The notes beneath the pieces were generated by a model. That model worked only from the letters and a program-made list of their open reading frames with translations, was not told the origin of the DNA and made no database searches. Positions 1 to 7,818 of a stretch of 47,021 bases of DNA are shown piece by piece (position 1 is the first letter of the stretch; every line of letters begins with the position of its first letter). The position numbers were made by a program, and so were the translations under genes. Source of the stretch: Nanoarchaeum sp. (GTDB taxonomy: Archaea; Nanobdellota; Nanobdellia; SCGC-AAA011-G17; PNOQ01); the NCBI GenBank assembly GCA_013824915.1, contig PNOQ01000024.1:1-47021 (forward strand), in the 5' to 3' direction.

Positions 1-49
1 GGATGGTTTTAGGTTTTATTAAATCCTAAATAGTGTGATCTCAGAAAAG

Positions 50-58
50 TTTATAAAT
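50..58 (+). promoter_or_regulatory. TATA box of a leaderless gene
   Basis: TTTATAAAT lies 28-36 nt upstream of the ATG at 86. No Shine-Dalgarno sequence lies between them. This box-to-start spacing recurs throughout the window and was used here to choose starts. Confidence 0.7.
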
Positions 59-85
59 GGTTCAACTTTGTTTTTTTATTATAAA

Positions 86-388
86 ATGGCAAGAATTAGG
101 GATAGAGTTGTAATGGAAATCGGAGAGAATGCATACCGTTTAGGTAGAGTTATAGAATCTTATCATGATTTATGCTCACAGGCTGGTGCTGATGTAGGCC
201 CGGTGGAAGCACTATTTCCTAAGACACGTTCGTATGCTGTTAATAATAATCTAGTTTTTAAACCAAAAGCTGAGACAAAAAATCGTCATTGGATAACTGA
301 AGAGAATTTACCTAAATTAATTGAAGGTATGGGTTGGGCAATAAATTTAGGTGATTTAATTGACAGGGCAGAATTATATTCAGGTTAG
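86..388 (+). CDS. hypothetical protein, 100 aa
   Basis: A small soluble protein of unknown function with no recognised motif. The start was placed at the ATG at 86 rather than the in-frame ATG at 35, because the TATA box at 50-58 would lie inside the longer version and the spacing from it to 86 is the usual leaderless spacing. The protein begins MARIRDRVVMEIGENAYRLG and is mostly charged and polar with no membrane segment. It is followed after 34 nt by the cysteine desulfurase gene, which has its own TATA box, so the two are probably not one operon. Confidence 0.6.
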   Translation: MARIRDRVVMEIGENAYRLGRVIESYHDLCSQAGADVGPVEALFPKTRSYAVNNNLVFKPKAETKNRHWITEENLPKLIEGMGWAINLGDLIDRAELYSG

Positions 389-422
389 AAACGTTTATTA
401 ATCAAATATTTACTCTATAATT

Positions 423-1565
423 ATGAATGTTAATAAAATAAGAGATGATTTTCCAGTACTTAATAAGAAAGCAATTTATTTTGATTCGGCTTGCATGAGT
501 TTAAAACCTGTACAAGTTATTGAAAAGATGAATGAATATTATAATGAATATCCTGCTTGTGCGGGAAGAAGTGTTCATAAATTTGGAGTAAAACTAGAAA
601 ATGAAGTAAGAGATGCAAGAGAATTAATTAAAAAATTTATTAATGCAAGAAATTCTAAAGAAATAATATTTACTAAAAATGCTACTGAATCTATTAATTT
701 ATTAGCTAACTCTTTGAATTTTAAAAAAGTTTTATTGACTGATAAAGAACATAATTCTAATTCATTACCTTGGAGAAAATTTAAATATGGTGTGATAAAA
801 AGTAATTCAGATTTTACTTTTAACTTAGAAAAATTTACTAATGGAATTAAAGATTATGATTTGATTAGTTTTGTTTTGACTAGTAATGTTGATGGATATA
901 CTTTGCCTTTCAAAGAAATAATAAAAATCGCACATGAAAACAAAGTTAAAGTTCATTTTGATGCTGCACAAACAATTCCACATCAAGAAATAGATGTTAA
1001 AAAATTAGATATTGATTTTATGAGTTTTTCTGGACATAAAATGTTGGGCCCAACCGGAACTGGTGTTTTTTATGGTAAAGAAGAATTACTTAAAGAAATG
1101 AAACAGTTTTTAGTTGGTGGAGAAACTGTTGTGGATAGTACTTATTCTACTTTTGTTCCTGAACCAATACCTGCTAAGTTTGAAGCTGGATTACAAAATT
1201 ATTCTGGTATAATTGGACTAGGTGCAGCTGTTAAATATTTACAAAAAATTGGAATGGATAATGTTCATGAGCACGAAATTAAATTAGTTAAAGAAATTAA
1301 CACAGAAGGATTGGAACTAGTTGGTTATACTGGTGAACGTGGAATATTTAATTTCAATGTTCCAAAAGTTACACATCATGAAGTTGCACATATTTTAGAT
1401 TCTAGTAAAAATATAATGATAAGAAGTGGAAGACATTGTGTGCATCCTTGGTATAATGCTAATAATATTGATGGTAGTGCTCGAGCGAGTTTTTATTTGT
1501 ATAACACTTTAGAAGAAATTAAAATATTTAATGAATCTTTAGAAAAATTAAAAAAATTAGGCTAG
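423..1565 (+). CDS. sufS: cysteine desulfurase, SufS/CsdA-like (aminotransferase class V)
   Basis: A PLP-dependent enzyme of fold type I that takes sulfur from L-cysteine, giving alanine and a protein persulfide for Fe-S cluster or thiolation chemistry. Visible features are the N-terminal DFPVLNKKAIYFDSACMS block, the HFDAAQ segment that binds the PLP pyridine ring, the Schiff-base lysine K206 in SGHKMLGPTGTG, and the catalytic cysteine C339 in RSGRHCVHPW followed by GSARASFYLYNT, a SufS-type C-terminal signature. At 380 aa it is close to the family length of about 400. TTTATTAAT at 394-402 is a likely TATA box for a leaderless start. No Suf scaffold genes adjoin it. It could supply sulfur to the thiolation operon at 34-36 kb, which is inference. 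Confidence 0.9.
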   Translation: MNVNKIRDDFPVLNKKAIYFDSACMSLKPVQVIEKMNEYYNEYPACAGRSVHKFGVKLENEVRDARELIKKFINARNSKEIIFTKNATESINLLANSLNFKKVLLTDKEHNSNSLPWRKFKYGVIKSNSDFTFNLEKFTNGIKDYDLISFVLTSNVDGYTLPFKEIIKIAHENKVKVHFDAAQTIPHQEIDVKKLDIDFMSFSGHKMLGPTGTGVFYGKEELLKEMKQFLVGGETVVDSTYSTFVPEPIPAKFEAGLQNYSGIIGLGAAVKYLQKIGMDNVHEHEIKLVKEINTEGLELVGYTGERGIFNFNVPKVTHHEVAHILDSSKNIMIRSGRHCVHPWYNANNIDGSARASFYLYNTLEEIKIFNESLEKLKKLG

Positions 1566-1904
1566 ACCTTCACGTTCTAATATATTTAATAGGCTTAAAT
1601 CAGTTTCTCTAGTGTACAAACTTCTTTCTCTTTTCCATTTGCCGTTATAAATTCCTAATGGATTATTAAAACGTGGTTTTGGAGATTCTAATCTAAACAA
1701 ATCGTAATATAAACCTTCAGTTGATTTAACTCTGCTTTTATCCAAATCTTCTATATTGTCTACTGGGGCTAGTCCTTCATAGATTTTCTTTCTTATGCCC
1801 GTTATTTCTCTTTGAGCATTGACAATTAAAAAATACCATCTAGTTACATTCTCTCCTTGAAAATTATATTCTCTATTCCAAAGTATTCTTCTTTGTTGTG
1901 TCAT
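1557..1904 (-). CDS. hypothetical protein, 115 aa
   Basis: An orphan protein with no recognised domain. It is rich in Arg, Asn and Tyr, begins MTQQRRILWNREYNFQGENV and has no membrane segment or signal peptide. It is last in a three-gene minus-strand run after thyX and a DUF1461-like membrane protein. Its first 32 nt overlap the end of the membrane-protein gene in another frame, which suggests translational coupling or a later internal start. Its 3' end overlaps the convergent cysteine desulfurase gene by 9 nt. Confidence 0.55.
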   Translation of the reverse strand: MTQQRRILWNREYNFQGENVTRWYFLIVNAQREITGIRKKIYEGLAPVDNIEDLDKSRVKSTEGLYYDLFRLESPKPRFNNPLGIYNGKWKRERSLYTRETDLSLLNILEREGLA

Positions 1905-2427
1905 TAACTTCTGGAAGTTTTGTTTTAGTTTTAAAGCTTCCTTTTATTAGAATTGCACCTATGCAAGCTATTATTGTTATAATTAAAATAAATATATTTG
2001 TAAAATAACTTATTGGATATGTTTGGATTAATACTGAATCTGCCGGAAGTAACCAGTTGTTTGAATTGAATAATAATAAATGAAATTGGTCGAATAATTT
2101 TAAGAATGAAAAGCTTAGTATTACCATAATTACTGATGAAAATAATAATAAAATTCCAACTTTTCTTAATTCTAGTTTTGAACTTTTTGATAGTATTAAA
2201 ACTAATGTTAAAAATATTAAATCTACACCTATAGATACGTTTACTAAGTGTTTAACTTCTTGCATATGTGTTTTTTCTATGGGTAAATAATTATCTGGAA
2301 GTTCTTTGCTTTCATAATAAAATTGAGAGATATCTTTGTTTCTTGCAGCTTCTATTAAAAAGATTGAATTAAAGACAGTTAGAATTATAAAAATGAATAA
2401 AGATATGTTTAATAATATTTTTTTCAT
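1873..2427 (-). CDS. DUF1461/TIGR01906-like integral membrane protein
   Basis: A polytopic membrane protein of 184 aa. There is a hydrophobic stretch at about residues 5-25, which could be a signal anchor, then segments at about 65-80, 90-108 and 140-162. The motif FDQFHLLLFNSNNWLLPADS before the last helix matches my memory of the TIGR01906/DUF1461 family, where F..FH..LF...NWL is the conserved signature. That family has no known function. The start codon overlaps the thyX stop by 4 nt (ATGA), so it is co-transcribed with thyX. A link to nucleotide synthesis is not implied by the sequence. Confidence 0.7.
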   Translation of the reverse strand: MKKILLNISLFIFIILTVFNSIFLIEAARNKDISQFYYESKELPDNYLPIEKTHMQEVKHLVNVSIGVDLIFLTLVLILSKSSKLELRKVGILLLFSSVIMVILSFSFLKLFDQFHLLLFNSNNWLLPADSVLIQTYPISYFTNIFILIITIIACIGAILIKGSFKTKTKLPEVNDTTKKNTLE

Positions 2428-3341
2428 TGTAGTAATTTTTCTAAAATACTTTGTATTTCTGCTCTTTCTCTGTTTTTTTTAATTCTTTCTTGAGTTTCTT
2501 CTTCTGTTTCACCAGGTTTGACTAATCCAATTTCTAAATAAATTCTTGGGTCATTTGGCTGGTACCCATTTTTTATTGCTAATTGTAATGCTTTTTGTGC
2601 TGTTGTTGAAAGATTTAACGAATTTAAATGATAGTCTTGGAATGCTTCCCAAGTAGTTGGAACCCATCTTGAAACTATTTCATTGCCTATGATATTTGCG
2701 TAATCTCTTATTTCTTTTTGAGCGTGTGGATCCATTCTTAATCCCAAAAAGTGTAAAAGATTGTGTAAATCTATTTTCCAATATGCTTCTGTATAATTTG
2801 ATAAAGGTAAATCTTTTCTTGCTTGTTCTCTTGCAATCCCTTTATGTAATCTTTCTTTGTATACTTGGGTTGCGTGTTCATGTAAATTTCTTTCTTGGCC
2901 GGTTAATATAACCCCTTGTTCTCTGTCTATGCAACCTAAACTTCCTTGTTTATTTTGATCTGTTTGTAATCTCCATTCTTCTGGAGATGTTGTTTGAATT
3001 GAATCTATTGCTTCAGAATAACGTGTAGAATATTCATTAACGGATGCGGTTCTATGTCTTATCCATTGTCTCCAAGCATCCATTGGGATTCGAACATGAA
3101 GTTTAAGCTCACACATTTCAAATGGAGTTGTGTGTCTATGACGCATTAAATACCTAATCAAACCACGATCTTCTGAAATATGTTTTGTTCCTGTACCATA
3201 ACTGACTCTTGCAGCTTGTACAATTGCTGAATCATTACCCATATAATCTACTACTTGAACAACACCATCATCTAATACTTTAAAATTTTGTCCAATAATT
3301 TCGTCAAGTGCTGGCGAATCTGCTCTTTGTAATCTTTCCAT
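2424..3341 (-). CDS. thyX: flavin-dependent thymidylate synthase ThyX
   Basis: Makes dTMP from dUMP using methylene-tetrahydrofolate, FAD and NAD(P)H. The diagnostic ThyX motif RHRTASVNEYSTRYS is at residues 95-109, matching RHRxxSxNExSxRYS. RHRHTTPFE (68-76) and DLHNLLHFLGLRMDPHAQKEIRDYA give the rest of the family core. At 305 aa it is longer than the usual 220-250 aa, with a C-terminal helical extension of about 70 residues rich in Glu, Lys and Arg. WRLQ..NKQGS and WEAFQDY recall long-form bacterial ThyX proteins, as I remember them. ATTATAAATC, read on the minus strand at 3361-3370, is a leaderless-type TATA box. It heads a run of three genes. Confidence 0.93.
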   Translation of the reverse strand: MERLQRADSPALDEIIGQNFKVLDDGVVQVVDYMGNDSAIVQAARVSYGTGTKHISEDRGLIRYLMRHRHTTPFEMCELKLHVRIPMDAWRQWIRHRTASVNEYSTRYSEAIDSIQTTSPEEWRLQTDQNKQGSLGCIDREQGVILTGQERNLHEHATQVYKERLHKGIAREQARKDLPLSNYTEAYWKIDLHNLLHFLGLRMDPHAQKEIRDYANIIGNEIVSRWVPTTWEAFQDYHLNSLNLSTTAQKALQLAIKNGYQPNDPRIYLEIGLVKPGETEEETQERIKKNRERAEIQSILEKLLQ

Positions 3342-3393
3342 GTTTTTTTGAATAAACTTTGATTTATAATGATTTATAGTGAGAAAAATATAT

Positions 3394-4083
3394 TTATAAT
3401 CTTGCTTGTATTCTTTCTATCTCTTCTCTTATTTTTTGATATTCTATACAATGTTCTATTTCTTTGTAAACTCGTTCGGGTTTTCTGTTAGCATCTATAA
3501 ACACAAGGTTCTCTTTTTTATAATCTGGGTTAACAGCTTCTCTTGCTGTGTCTAGTCTATCTGCGAAAGCTTGCATGTGATCAAAATAACTGCCTACTTT
3601 AGTTAAGAATTCTAGTTGTTCGAATTTTTCTTGTTTGGTTCTGTTCTTTTTGATTCTTTTCATTGCATTTTCAGCTGAAATTTTAAAAACTATTGTTAAA
3701 TCTGGGGTGGGGAATACCATATTTGCTTGAATTATTCTTTCTAATTCGATACCTTGAGCTTGTTGATATGCAATACTTGAATAATAGTATCTATCAGAAA
3801 TTAACACGTTGCCTTGGCTAATTTCATCATTAATCATTTGTACATGCAGTGCTCTGTCTTTTACATATAAATCAAAACATTCTTCTGCTTTATCTTCTGG
3901 AGACAAATCACTATGTAAGATTTCTCTTATTTGTATTCCATATTCAGATTTCCAAGGTTCTCTTGTTTGTTTTAAATCTGAACGTTTATTTAAATCAAAT
4001 AATTCTCTTGTAATAAGACTCAACTGGGTGTTCTTACCAGAACCATCTATGCCTTCTAAAACTATAAACCTACCTCTTTCCAT
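3394..4083 (-). CDS. tmk: thymidylate kinase (dTMP kinase)
   Basis: Phosphorylates dTMP to dTDP, the step after ThyX. The P-loop is EGIDGSGKNT (residues 10-19), with Asn where the first Thr of GKTT is usual. SDRYYYSSIAYQQAQG (from about 96) is the DR(Y/S) substrate-binding motif typical of Tmk, and the REP motif (about 41-43) binds the dTMP phosphate. The length of 229 aa is normal. The gene is upstream of thyX on the same strand (gap 52 nt) but thyX has its own TATA box. It shares the symmetric TATA box at 4107-4115 with the divergent gene at 4138. Confidence 0.93.
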   Translation of the reverse strand: MERGRFIVLEGIDGSGKNTQLSLITRELFDLNKRSDLKQTREPWKSEYGIQIREILHSDLSPEDKAEECFDLYVKDRALHVQMINDEISQGNVLISDRYYYSSIAYQQAQGIELERIIQANMVFPTPDLTIVFKISAENAMKRIKKNRTKQEKFEQLEFLTKVGSYFDHMQAFADRLDTAREAVNPDYKKENLVFIDANRKPERVYKEIEHCIEYQKIREEIERIQARL

Positions 4084-4106
4084 TAAATATGTGGTAGTTT
4101 GATAAG

Positions 4107-4115
4107 TTTTAAATA
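4107..4115. promoter_or_regulatory. shared symmetric TATA box between tmk and an orphan gene
   Basis: TTTTAAATA is nearly palindromic. Its centre (about 4111) is 28 nt from the tmk ATG at 4083 and 27 nt from the ATG at 4138 on the other strand. Both starts lack an SD sequence and fit leaderless spacing, so one box may serve both directions. Confidence 0.55.
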
Positions 4116-4137
4116 TTCTTTGTTATTCCTGGTTTCC

Positions 4138-4374
4138 ATGACAGATGATTTAAAAGATATGAGTTTAGGTGATTTGATTAGAGGAATGAATGAAATTATT
4201 GCTAGGCATATTCCCATAATTGTAAGTTGGGAAGAACATTGTGAAGACCACGGAAATCACCCAGCAGATGTTGAAATACTCAAAGAAGCCAGACAAAATT
4301 ACGCAAATGAAGTAAGACCTTATGTTCATGAATTGAATAAATTGGATTGGGAATATTTAAGAAAACTCCGATAG
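4138..4374 (+). CDS. hypothetical small acidic/helical protein, 78 aa
   Basis: An unrecognised protein beginning MTDDLKDMSLGDLIRGMNEI. It looks all-helical with alternating charged and hydrophobic residues, and has no Cys pair or membrane segment. The ATG at 4138 was chosen because it sits 27 nt from the TATA box at 4107-4115; an in-frame upstream ATG at 4099 would lie upstream of that box. It is followed 30 nt later by the DUF357 gene, which has its own TATA box. Confidence 0.6.
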   Translation: MTDDLKDMSLGDLIRGMNEIIARHIPIIVSWEEHCEDHGNHPADVEILKEARQNYANEVRPYVHELNKLDWEYLRKLR

Positions 4375-4404
4375 ATTTTTAAATTTAAGTTTTAATTTGT
4401 TTTT

Positions 4405-4680
4405 ATGGATAAAATAACTAAAGAAAAGTTAGAGAAATATTTTAGTATTAGTCAGGAAGCTTTTGAAATGGCTAGAAAGAATCCAGGTAAAAATAAAAAA
4501 TATTTTGATGACTTTATTGATATGATTTCTAGATATATTTCTGATGCTAAACATTTCTATAAGAAAAATGATTATGTTAATGCTTTTGCAGCTTTAAATT
4601 ATGCACACGGTTGGTTAGATGCAGGTGCTAGAAGTGGTGTTTTTGATGTTCACGATTCAAGATTATTTACTGCTGATTAA
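4405..4680 (+). CDS. DUF357 family protein
   Basis: A 91-aa helical protein conserved in archaea and of unknown function. The C-terminal half, YVNAFAALNYAHGWLDAGAR followed by SGVFDVHD, matches the DUF357 core I remember. That core has a helical-pair arrangement reminiscent of small HEPN-like helical bundles. TTTTTAAATTT at 4376-4386 is the TATA box and the ATG follows after 19 nt, so it is leaderless. The stop overlaps the convergent gene at 4677 by 4 nt. Confidence 0.8.
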   Translation: MDKITKEKLEKYFSISQEAFEMARKNPGKNKKYFDDFIDMISRYISDAKHFYKKNDYVNAFAALNYAHGWLDAGARSGVFDVHDSRLFTAD

Positions 4681-5072
4681 TCTATTTTTCTGAATGGATT
4701 GTAACAAAATGCTAAGACTGTTGTGCTAACTCTATTGTTTATAGCTCTTCTTGTTGTTGACCATTGGCCAATGTTTATAGCATCATGTTTATCTAAAAAT
4801 TCTTTTCTTTCGGCTAAAACTTCATCTAAGGTGCCGTTGTAATCCGTTTGGTAGTCTTTTACTTTGTATGATGAAGTTAAAGCTACTTGTTCAAATTTTT
4901 CTGGAAGCCCAGATTCTCTTAATTCTTGAGTTACTTTAACTGAATTTGGAACGCATGCTATTACATATGCAGCAGTTGCTATTAATCCGTATCTTACTAA
5001 CTTCTTTACCGGATTGTCTCCTTCTTCTATTTGTAATCTTACTAAATGATCTTGTAAATTATTATTTTCCAT
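4677..5072 (-). CDS. hypothetical protein with one membrane segment, 131 aa
   Basis: No family recognised. Residues 1-25 are hydrophilic, one hydrophobic segment follows (about 27-43, RYGLIATAAYVIACVPNSV), and the C-terminal 85 residues are hydrophilic with NIGQWSTTRRAINNRVSTTV near the end. It is probably a single-pass protein with a soluble C-terminal domain. An SD-like GGAAGGGAG precedes the ATG, which is 16 nt downstream of the upstream gene (5089-5448), so the two form an operon. Confidence 0.6.
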   Translation of the reverse strand: MENNNLQDHLVRLQIEEGDNPVKKLVRYGLIATAAYVIACVPNSVKVTQELRESGLPEKFEQVALTSSYKVKDYQTDYNGTLDEVLAERKEFLDKHDAINIGQWSTTRRAINNRVSTTVLAFCYNPFRKID

Positions 5073-5088
5073 TTTTACTCCCTTCCTT

Positions 5089-5448
5089 TCATAACATATC
5101 TCTAACTCTAGCTTGAACTCTTTCTACTCCGTTAGCAAAATCTTCTGGACAAACTGCTCTTGCAATATAAGGAATTTGTGATCTTAAAATTGCATATAAT
5201 ATAAATGGCTGTCCTGCTAAATGAGATGACATTGGTTTTCCCGTGAATCCATCTATTCCAGTTTGTAAGTCATAAAATAATAATTCAACAGCCATATTAA
5301 ATCCCTCTGGTACAATTTCATCATTTAATCTATCTGCAAGATAAATTCCTAGTTCGTATATTTCATCAATCTGCCCAGGCAAATATTCTCTAAGATTTCT
5401 TAATTTATCTTTTACTGGACCCATAGGTATTGCATCATCAATTGACAT
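5089..5448 (-). CDS. hypothetical protein, 119 aa
   Basis: A soluble, probably alpha-helical protein of unknown function, first gene of a two-gene operon with the membrane protein downstream. It begins MSIDDAIPMGPVKDKLRNLR and has no catalytic motif I recognise. An SD (AAGGAG) sits about 8 nt upstream of the ATG. A TATA box (GATTTATAAATG on the minus strand, about 5495-5506) lies about 50 nt upstream, so unlike most genes here this mRNA has a short 5' leader. Confidence 0.6.
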   Translation of the reverse strand: MSIDDAIPMGPVKDKLRNLREYLPGQIDEIYELGIYLADRLNDEIVPEGFNMAVELLFYDLQTGIDGFTGKPMSSHLAGQPFILYAILRSQIPYIARAVCPEDFANGVERVQARVRDML

Positions 5449-5532
5449 TTTTTGAATCTCCTTATTGTTTTTAACGATTTTAGAAAAAATTAGTCATTTA
5501 TAAATCTTTCTATTTTGATAACTTGCTAGTGG

Positions 5533-6528
5533 TTACATTCCTCTAACTTTTACACCAGCCTTTTTTAATAGTGTAGATGCACCCTTGTCTAGCGGATATT
5601 TATTATTATAAACAACTTCTATAATTCCTGAATTAATTATGAGTTTTGCACAAAAAGTGCAAGGAGTCAAAGTAGTATAAAGCGTACAGTTTTTTACACT
5701 TACGCCATGATAAGCACCTTGAATTATTGCGTTTTCTTCTGCATGAGAACAAATACATTCACCTAAATCTTCACCCGTAACACCAAATGAATTACATCTT
5801 TTGCAACCGTGTTCATCACAATTAGGTAAACCTCTAGGGGTCCCATTATAACCGGTAGTAATAACACGTTTATCTTTTACTATTACAGTTCCAACTTTTC
5901 TTTTCATACAGTTAGCTCTTTTGCCAACTTCCATTGCGATATTCATAAAATATTCATCCCAACTTAGTTTTCTTGTGCATAGTTTTGGCCAGTAATCTTG
6001 CAAGAATTTTCCTAATTTTTTATTTAATGATTCTATATCTTTATCGTTAGAAATTGTAACGTCTGCAAGTTTTGTGACTATATGAAATTGTTGTGAGTTT
6101 GGATTATCTGATTCTTCTTCTTTCTCTTTTTCTCTTAGTTCTTCTATTGAGTTGATATCACCAACTCTCCCCCTTTGTTTAATACGTTCAAATCTTGTCT
6201 CAATTGGAGCGGTAACATTTACTAAAATAAAATCTTCAAATTCTCTTAATGCTAGGATTTCATGTTTATTCCTAATTGAACTAATAACGTGATGTCTACC
6301 ATAATCTATCTTTTTCATAACCCTTCTTGCTAAAATGTCTGGGCCTTGTTTTTCTCGTAATTCATTGCCTATTCTTATTAAATTATCTCTTGTTATGGCT
6401 AGTTTTCTTTTTTTTAGTTCTTCTCTTATTTCATCAGATAAAGAATAATGAATAAAACTGTGTTCTACTAAATAATTAGCTACTGTATCTTTTCCGGAAC
6501 AATTGTAACCAGTTAAGCCTATAATCAT
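5533..6528 (-). CDS. dCMP deaminase with an N-terminal P-loop kinase-like domain
   Basis: A two-domain protein of 331 aa. Residues 1 to about 175 resemble small nucleotide or dephospho-CoA kinases, with Walker A GYNCSGKDT (7-15). Residues about 186-331 are a cytidine/deoxycytidylate deaminase domain with zinc ligands H262-A-E264 (CSHAEENA) and C290/C293 (TPCTFC), plus GYNGTPRGLPNC and MKRKVGTVIV, which are typical of dCMP deaminases. Extra cysteines (C237, C242, C245, C258, C260) may bind a structural zinc. The deaminase converts dCMP to dUMP, the ThyX substrate. The kinase half has no assigned substrate; nucleoside monophosphate kinase activity is possible. The TATA box is at about 6549-6559 (minus strand). 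Domain order and sequence recall fungal Dcd1. Confidence 0.88.
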   Translation of the reverse strand: MIIGLTGYNCSGKDTVANYLVEHSFIHYSLSDEIREELKKRKLAITRDNLIRIGNELREKQGPDILARRVMKKIDYGRHHVISSIRNKHEILALREFEDFILVNVTAPIETRFERIKQRGRVGDINSIEELREKEKEEESDNPNSQQFHIVTKLADVTISNDKDIESLNKKLGKFLQDYWPKLCTRKLSWDEYFMNIAMEVGKRANCMKRKVGTVIVKDKRVITTGYNGTPRGLPNCDEHGCKRCNSFGVTGEDLGECICSHAEENAIIQGAYHGVSVKNCTLYTTLTPCTFCAKLIINSGIIEVVYNNKYPLDKGASTLLKKAGVKVRGM

Positions 6529-6602
6529 AAAGTGGAGAATATTGCTTGTTTTAAAAGCATTATTGTAGTAAAGTTTAAAAATTAATAAATCAAAAATTAA
6601 TT

Positions 6603-7280
6603 ATGAAAAAAGTGGTGATTAGTTTAGGTGGTTCTATTATAGTGCCTGATAATGTTGATTATCATTATTTAAAGAAGTTTAAAAAATTGATTAAGAAGTT
6701 TAGTAAGAAAAATAAAGTTGTTATTATTTGTGGTGGCGGAAAGACTGCTAGGCAGTATATTGATTCACTAAAACATATAGAAAATGATATAAGATTACTA
6801 AGCATAGTAGGAATTGCTGCTACAAAGTTAAATGCTAAGTTAGTTAGTGGGGTTTTTGATATTAAACATGATATTCCTGAGAGTTTACAAGAAGTTAAGA
6901 AATTGTTAAAAATACATAATTTAGTTATTTGCGGAGCTTTAGGAAATCAAGCTAATATGACTTCAGATGGAAATGCTGCTGAAGTTGCTGAGTTGATAAA
7001 AGCTGACTATTTTGTTAATTTGACTAATGTTGATGGATTGTATACTAGTGATCCTAAAATACATAAAGATGCTAAGTTTATACCTTCGATTAGTTTTGAG
7101 GATTTTATTGAAAAAGTTGACAAGATTAAGTATAAAGCGGGACAACATTTTGTTTTAGACCAAGTTGCGGCTAAAATAATTAGTAAAAATAAAGTTAAAA
7201 CGTATATTATCAATAAAGATTTGAAAAACTTAAAGAATGTTTTTAATAATAAAAAATTTATTGGGACTACGATTAGTTAA
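6603..7280 (+). CDS. pyrH: UMP kinase, archaeal type (amino-acid kinase family)
   Basis: Phosphorylates UMP to UDP. The glycine-rich N-terminus VISLGGSI (5-12), ICGGGKTARQYI, the TSDGNAAEVAEL segment and NLTNVDGLYTSDP are features of amino-acid kinase fold UMP kinases, and GQHFVLDQVAAK is typical of the archaeal subgroup. The length of 225 aa fits archaeal PyrH. AGTTTAAAAATT at 6572-6583 places the ATG 20 nt downstream, so it is leaderless. It is divergent from the dCMP deaminase gene and adds to the local pyrimidine cluster. Confidence 0.92.
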   Translation: MKKVVISLGGSIIVPDNVDYHYLKKFKKLIKKFSKKNKVVIICGGGKTARQYIDSLKHIENDIRLLSIVGIAATKLNAKLVSGVFDIKHDIPESLQEVKKLLKIHNLVICGALGNQANMTSDGNAAEVAELIKADYFVNLTNVDGLYTSDPKIHKDAKFIPSISFEDFIEKVDKIKYKAGQHFVLDQVAAKIISKNKVKTYIINKDLKNLKNVFNNKKFIGTTIS

Positions 7281-7310
7281 TCTTTTAAACTTAGTTTGTT
7301 AATTCTTATT

Positions 7311-7787
7311 ATGACAGTCGTAATAGTTTCTGGATGCGTTGGTACAGGAAAAAGTACTTTAGCTAAAAAATTGAGCAAGGCTTTGAGATTTGAATATGTA
7401 GATGTTACTAAACTAATAAAAGAAAATAATTTATCTGATGGTTATGATAAGAAGAATAAATGTGAAATTGTAGATGTTAAAAAATTAAATAAATTTTTGG
7501 TTGAATTAATTAAGAATAAAAAAAATTTGATTATTGATTCACATTTAAGTCATTATTTGGATAAGAAATATGTTGATTTGTGTATTGTAACAACTTGTGA
7601 TATAACTATATTGCGGGAAAGATTGAAAAAAAGAAATTATTCTGTGCAAAAAATAAAAGATAATATTGAAGCAGAAATATTTGACACTATTGTTATTGAA
7701 GCTAAAGAAAGAAAACATAATTTGTTAATTGTTGATACTACAAAAGGTTATGATTTGAAAGGAATTTTAAAAGAAATAAAAAAATAG
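7311..7787 (+). CDS. AK6/Fap7-like adenylate kinase (putative ribosome-maturation factor)
   Basis: A P-loop protein of 158 aa. SGCVGTGKST (7-16) is the Walker A motif and LIKENNLSDGYDKKNKCEIVD matches the NMP-binding region of the AK6/Fap7/hCINAP family. IIDSHLSHYLD is the family's DxHxSH-like motif and VTTCDITILRERLKKRNYS resembles its lid region. Eukaryotic homologues help 40S subunit maturation as well as having adenylate kinase activity. The ATG at 7311 was chosen over 7296 because TCTTTTAAACTT at 7281-7292 gives leaderless spacing and the family begins just before the P-loop. It lies 31 nt upstream of the RNase P p30 gene. Confidence 0.85.
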   Translation: MTVVIVSGCVGTGKSTLAKKLSKALRFEYVDVTKLIKENNLSDGYDKKNKCEIVDVKKLNKFLVELIKNKKNLIIDSHLSHYLDKKYVDLCIVTTCDITILRERLKKRNYSVQKIKDNIEAEIFDTIVIEAKERKHNLLIVDTTKGYDLKGILKEIKK

Positions 7788-7818
7788 CTTTTTAAAGTTC
7801 AAAATTTCTTATTTTTTT

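Noticed and set aside
1-34. Coding end of an upstream gene
   Set aside because: Short frames end within 30 nt and nothing identifies a protein.
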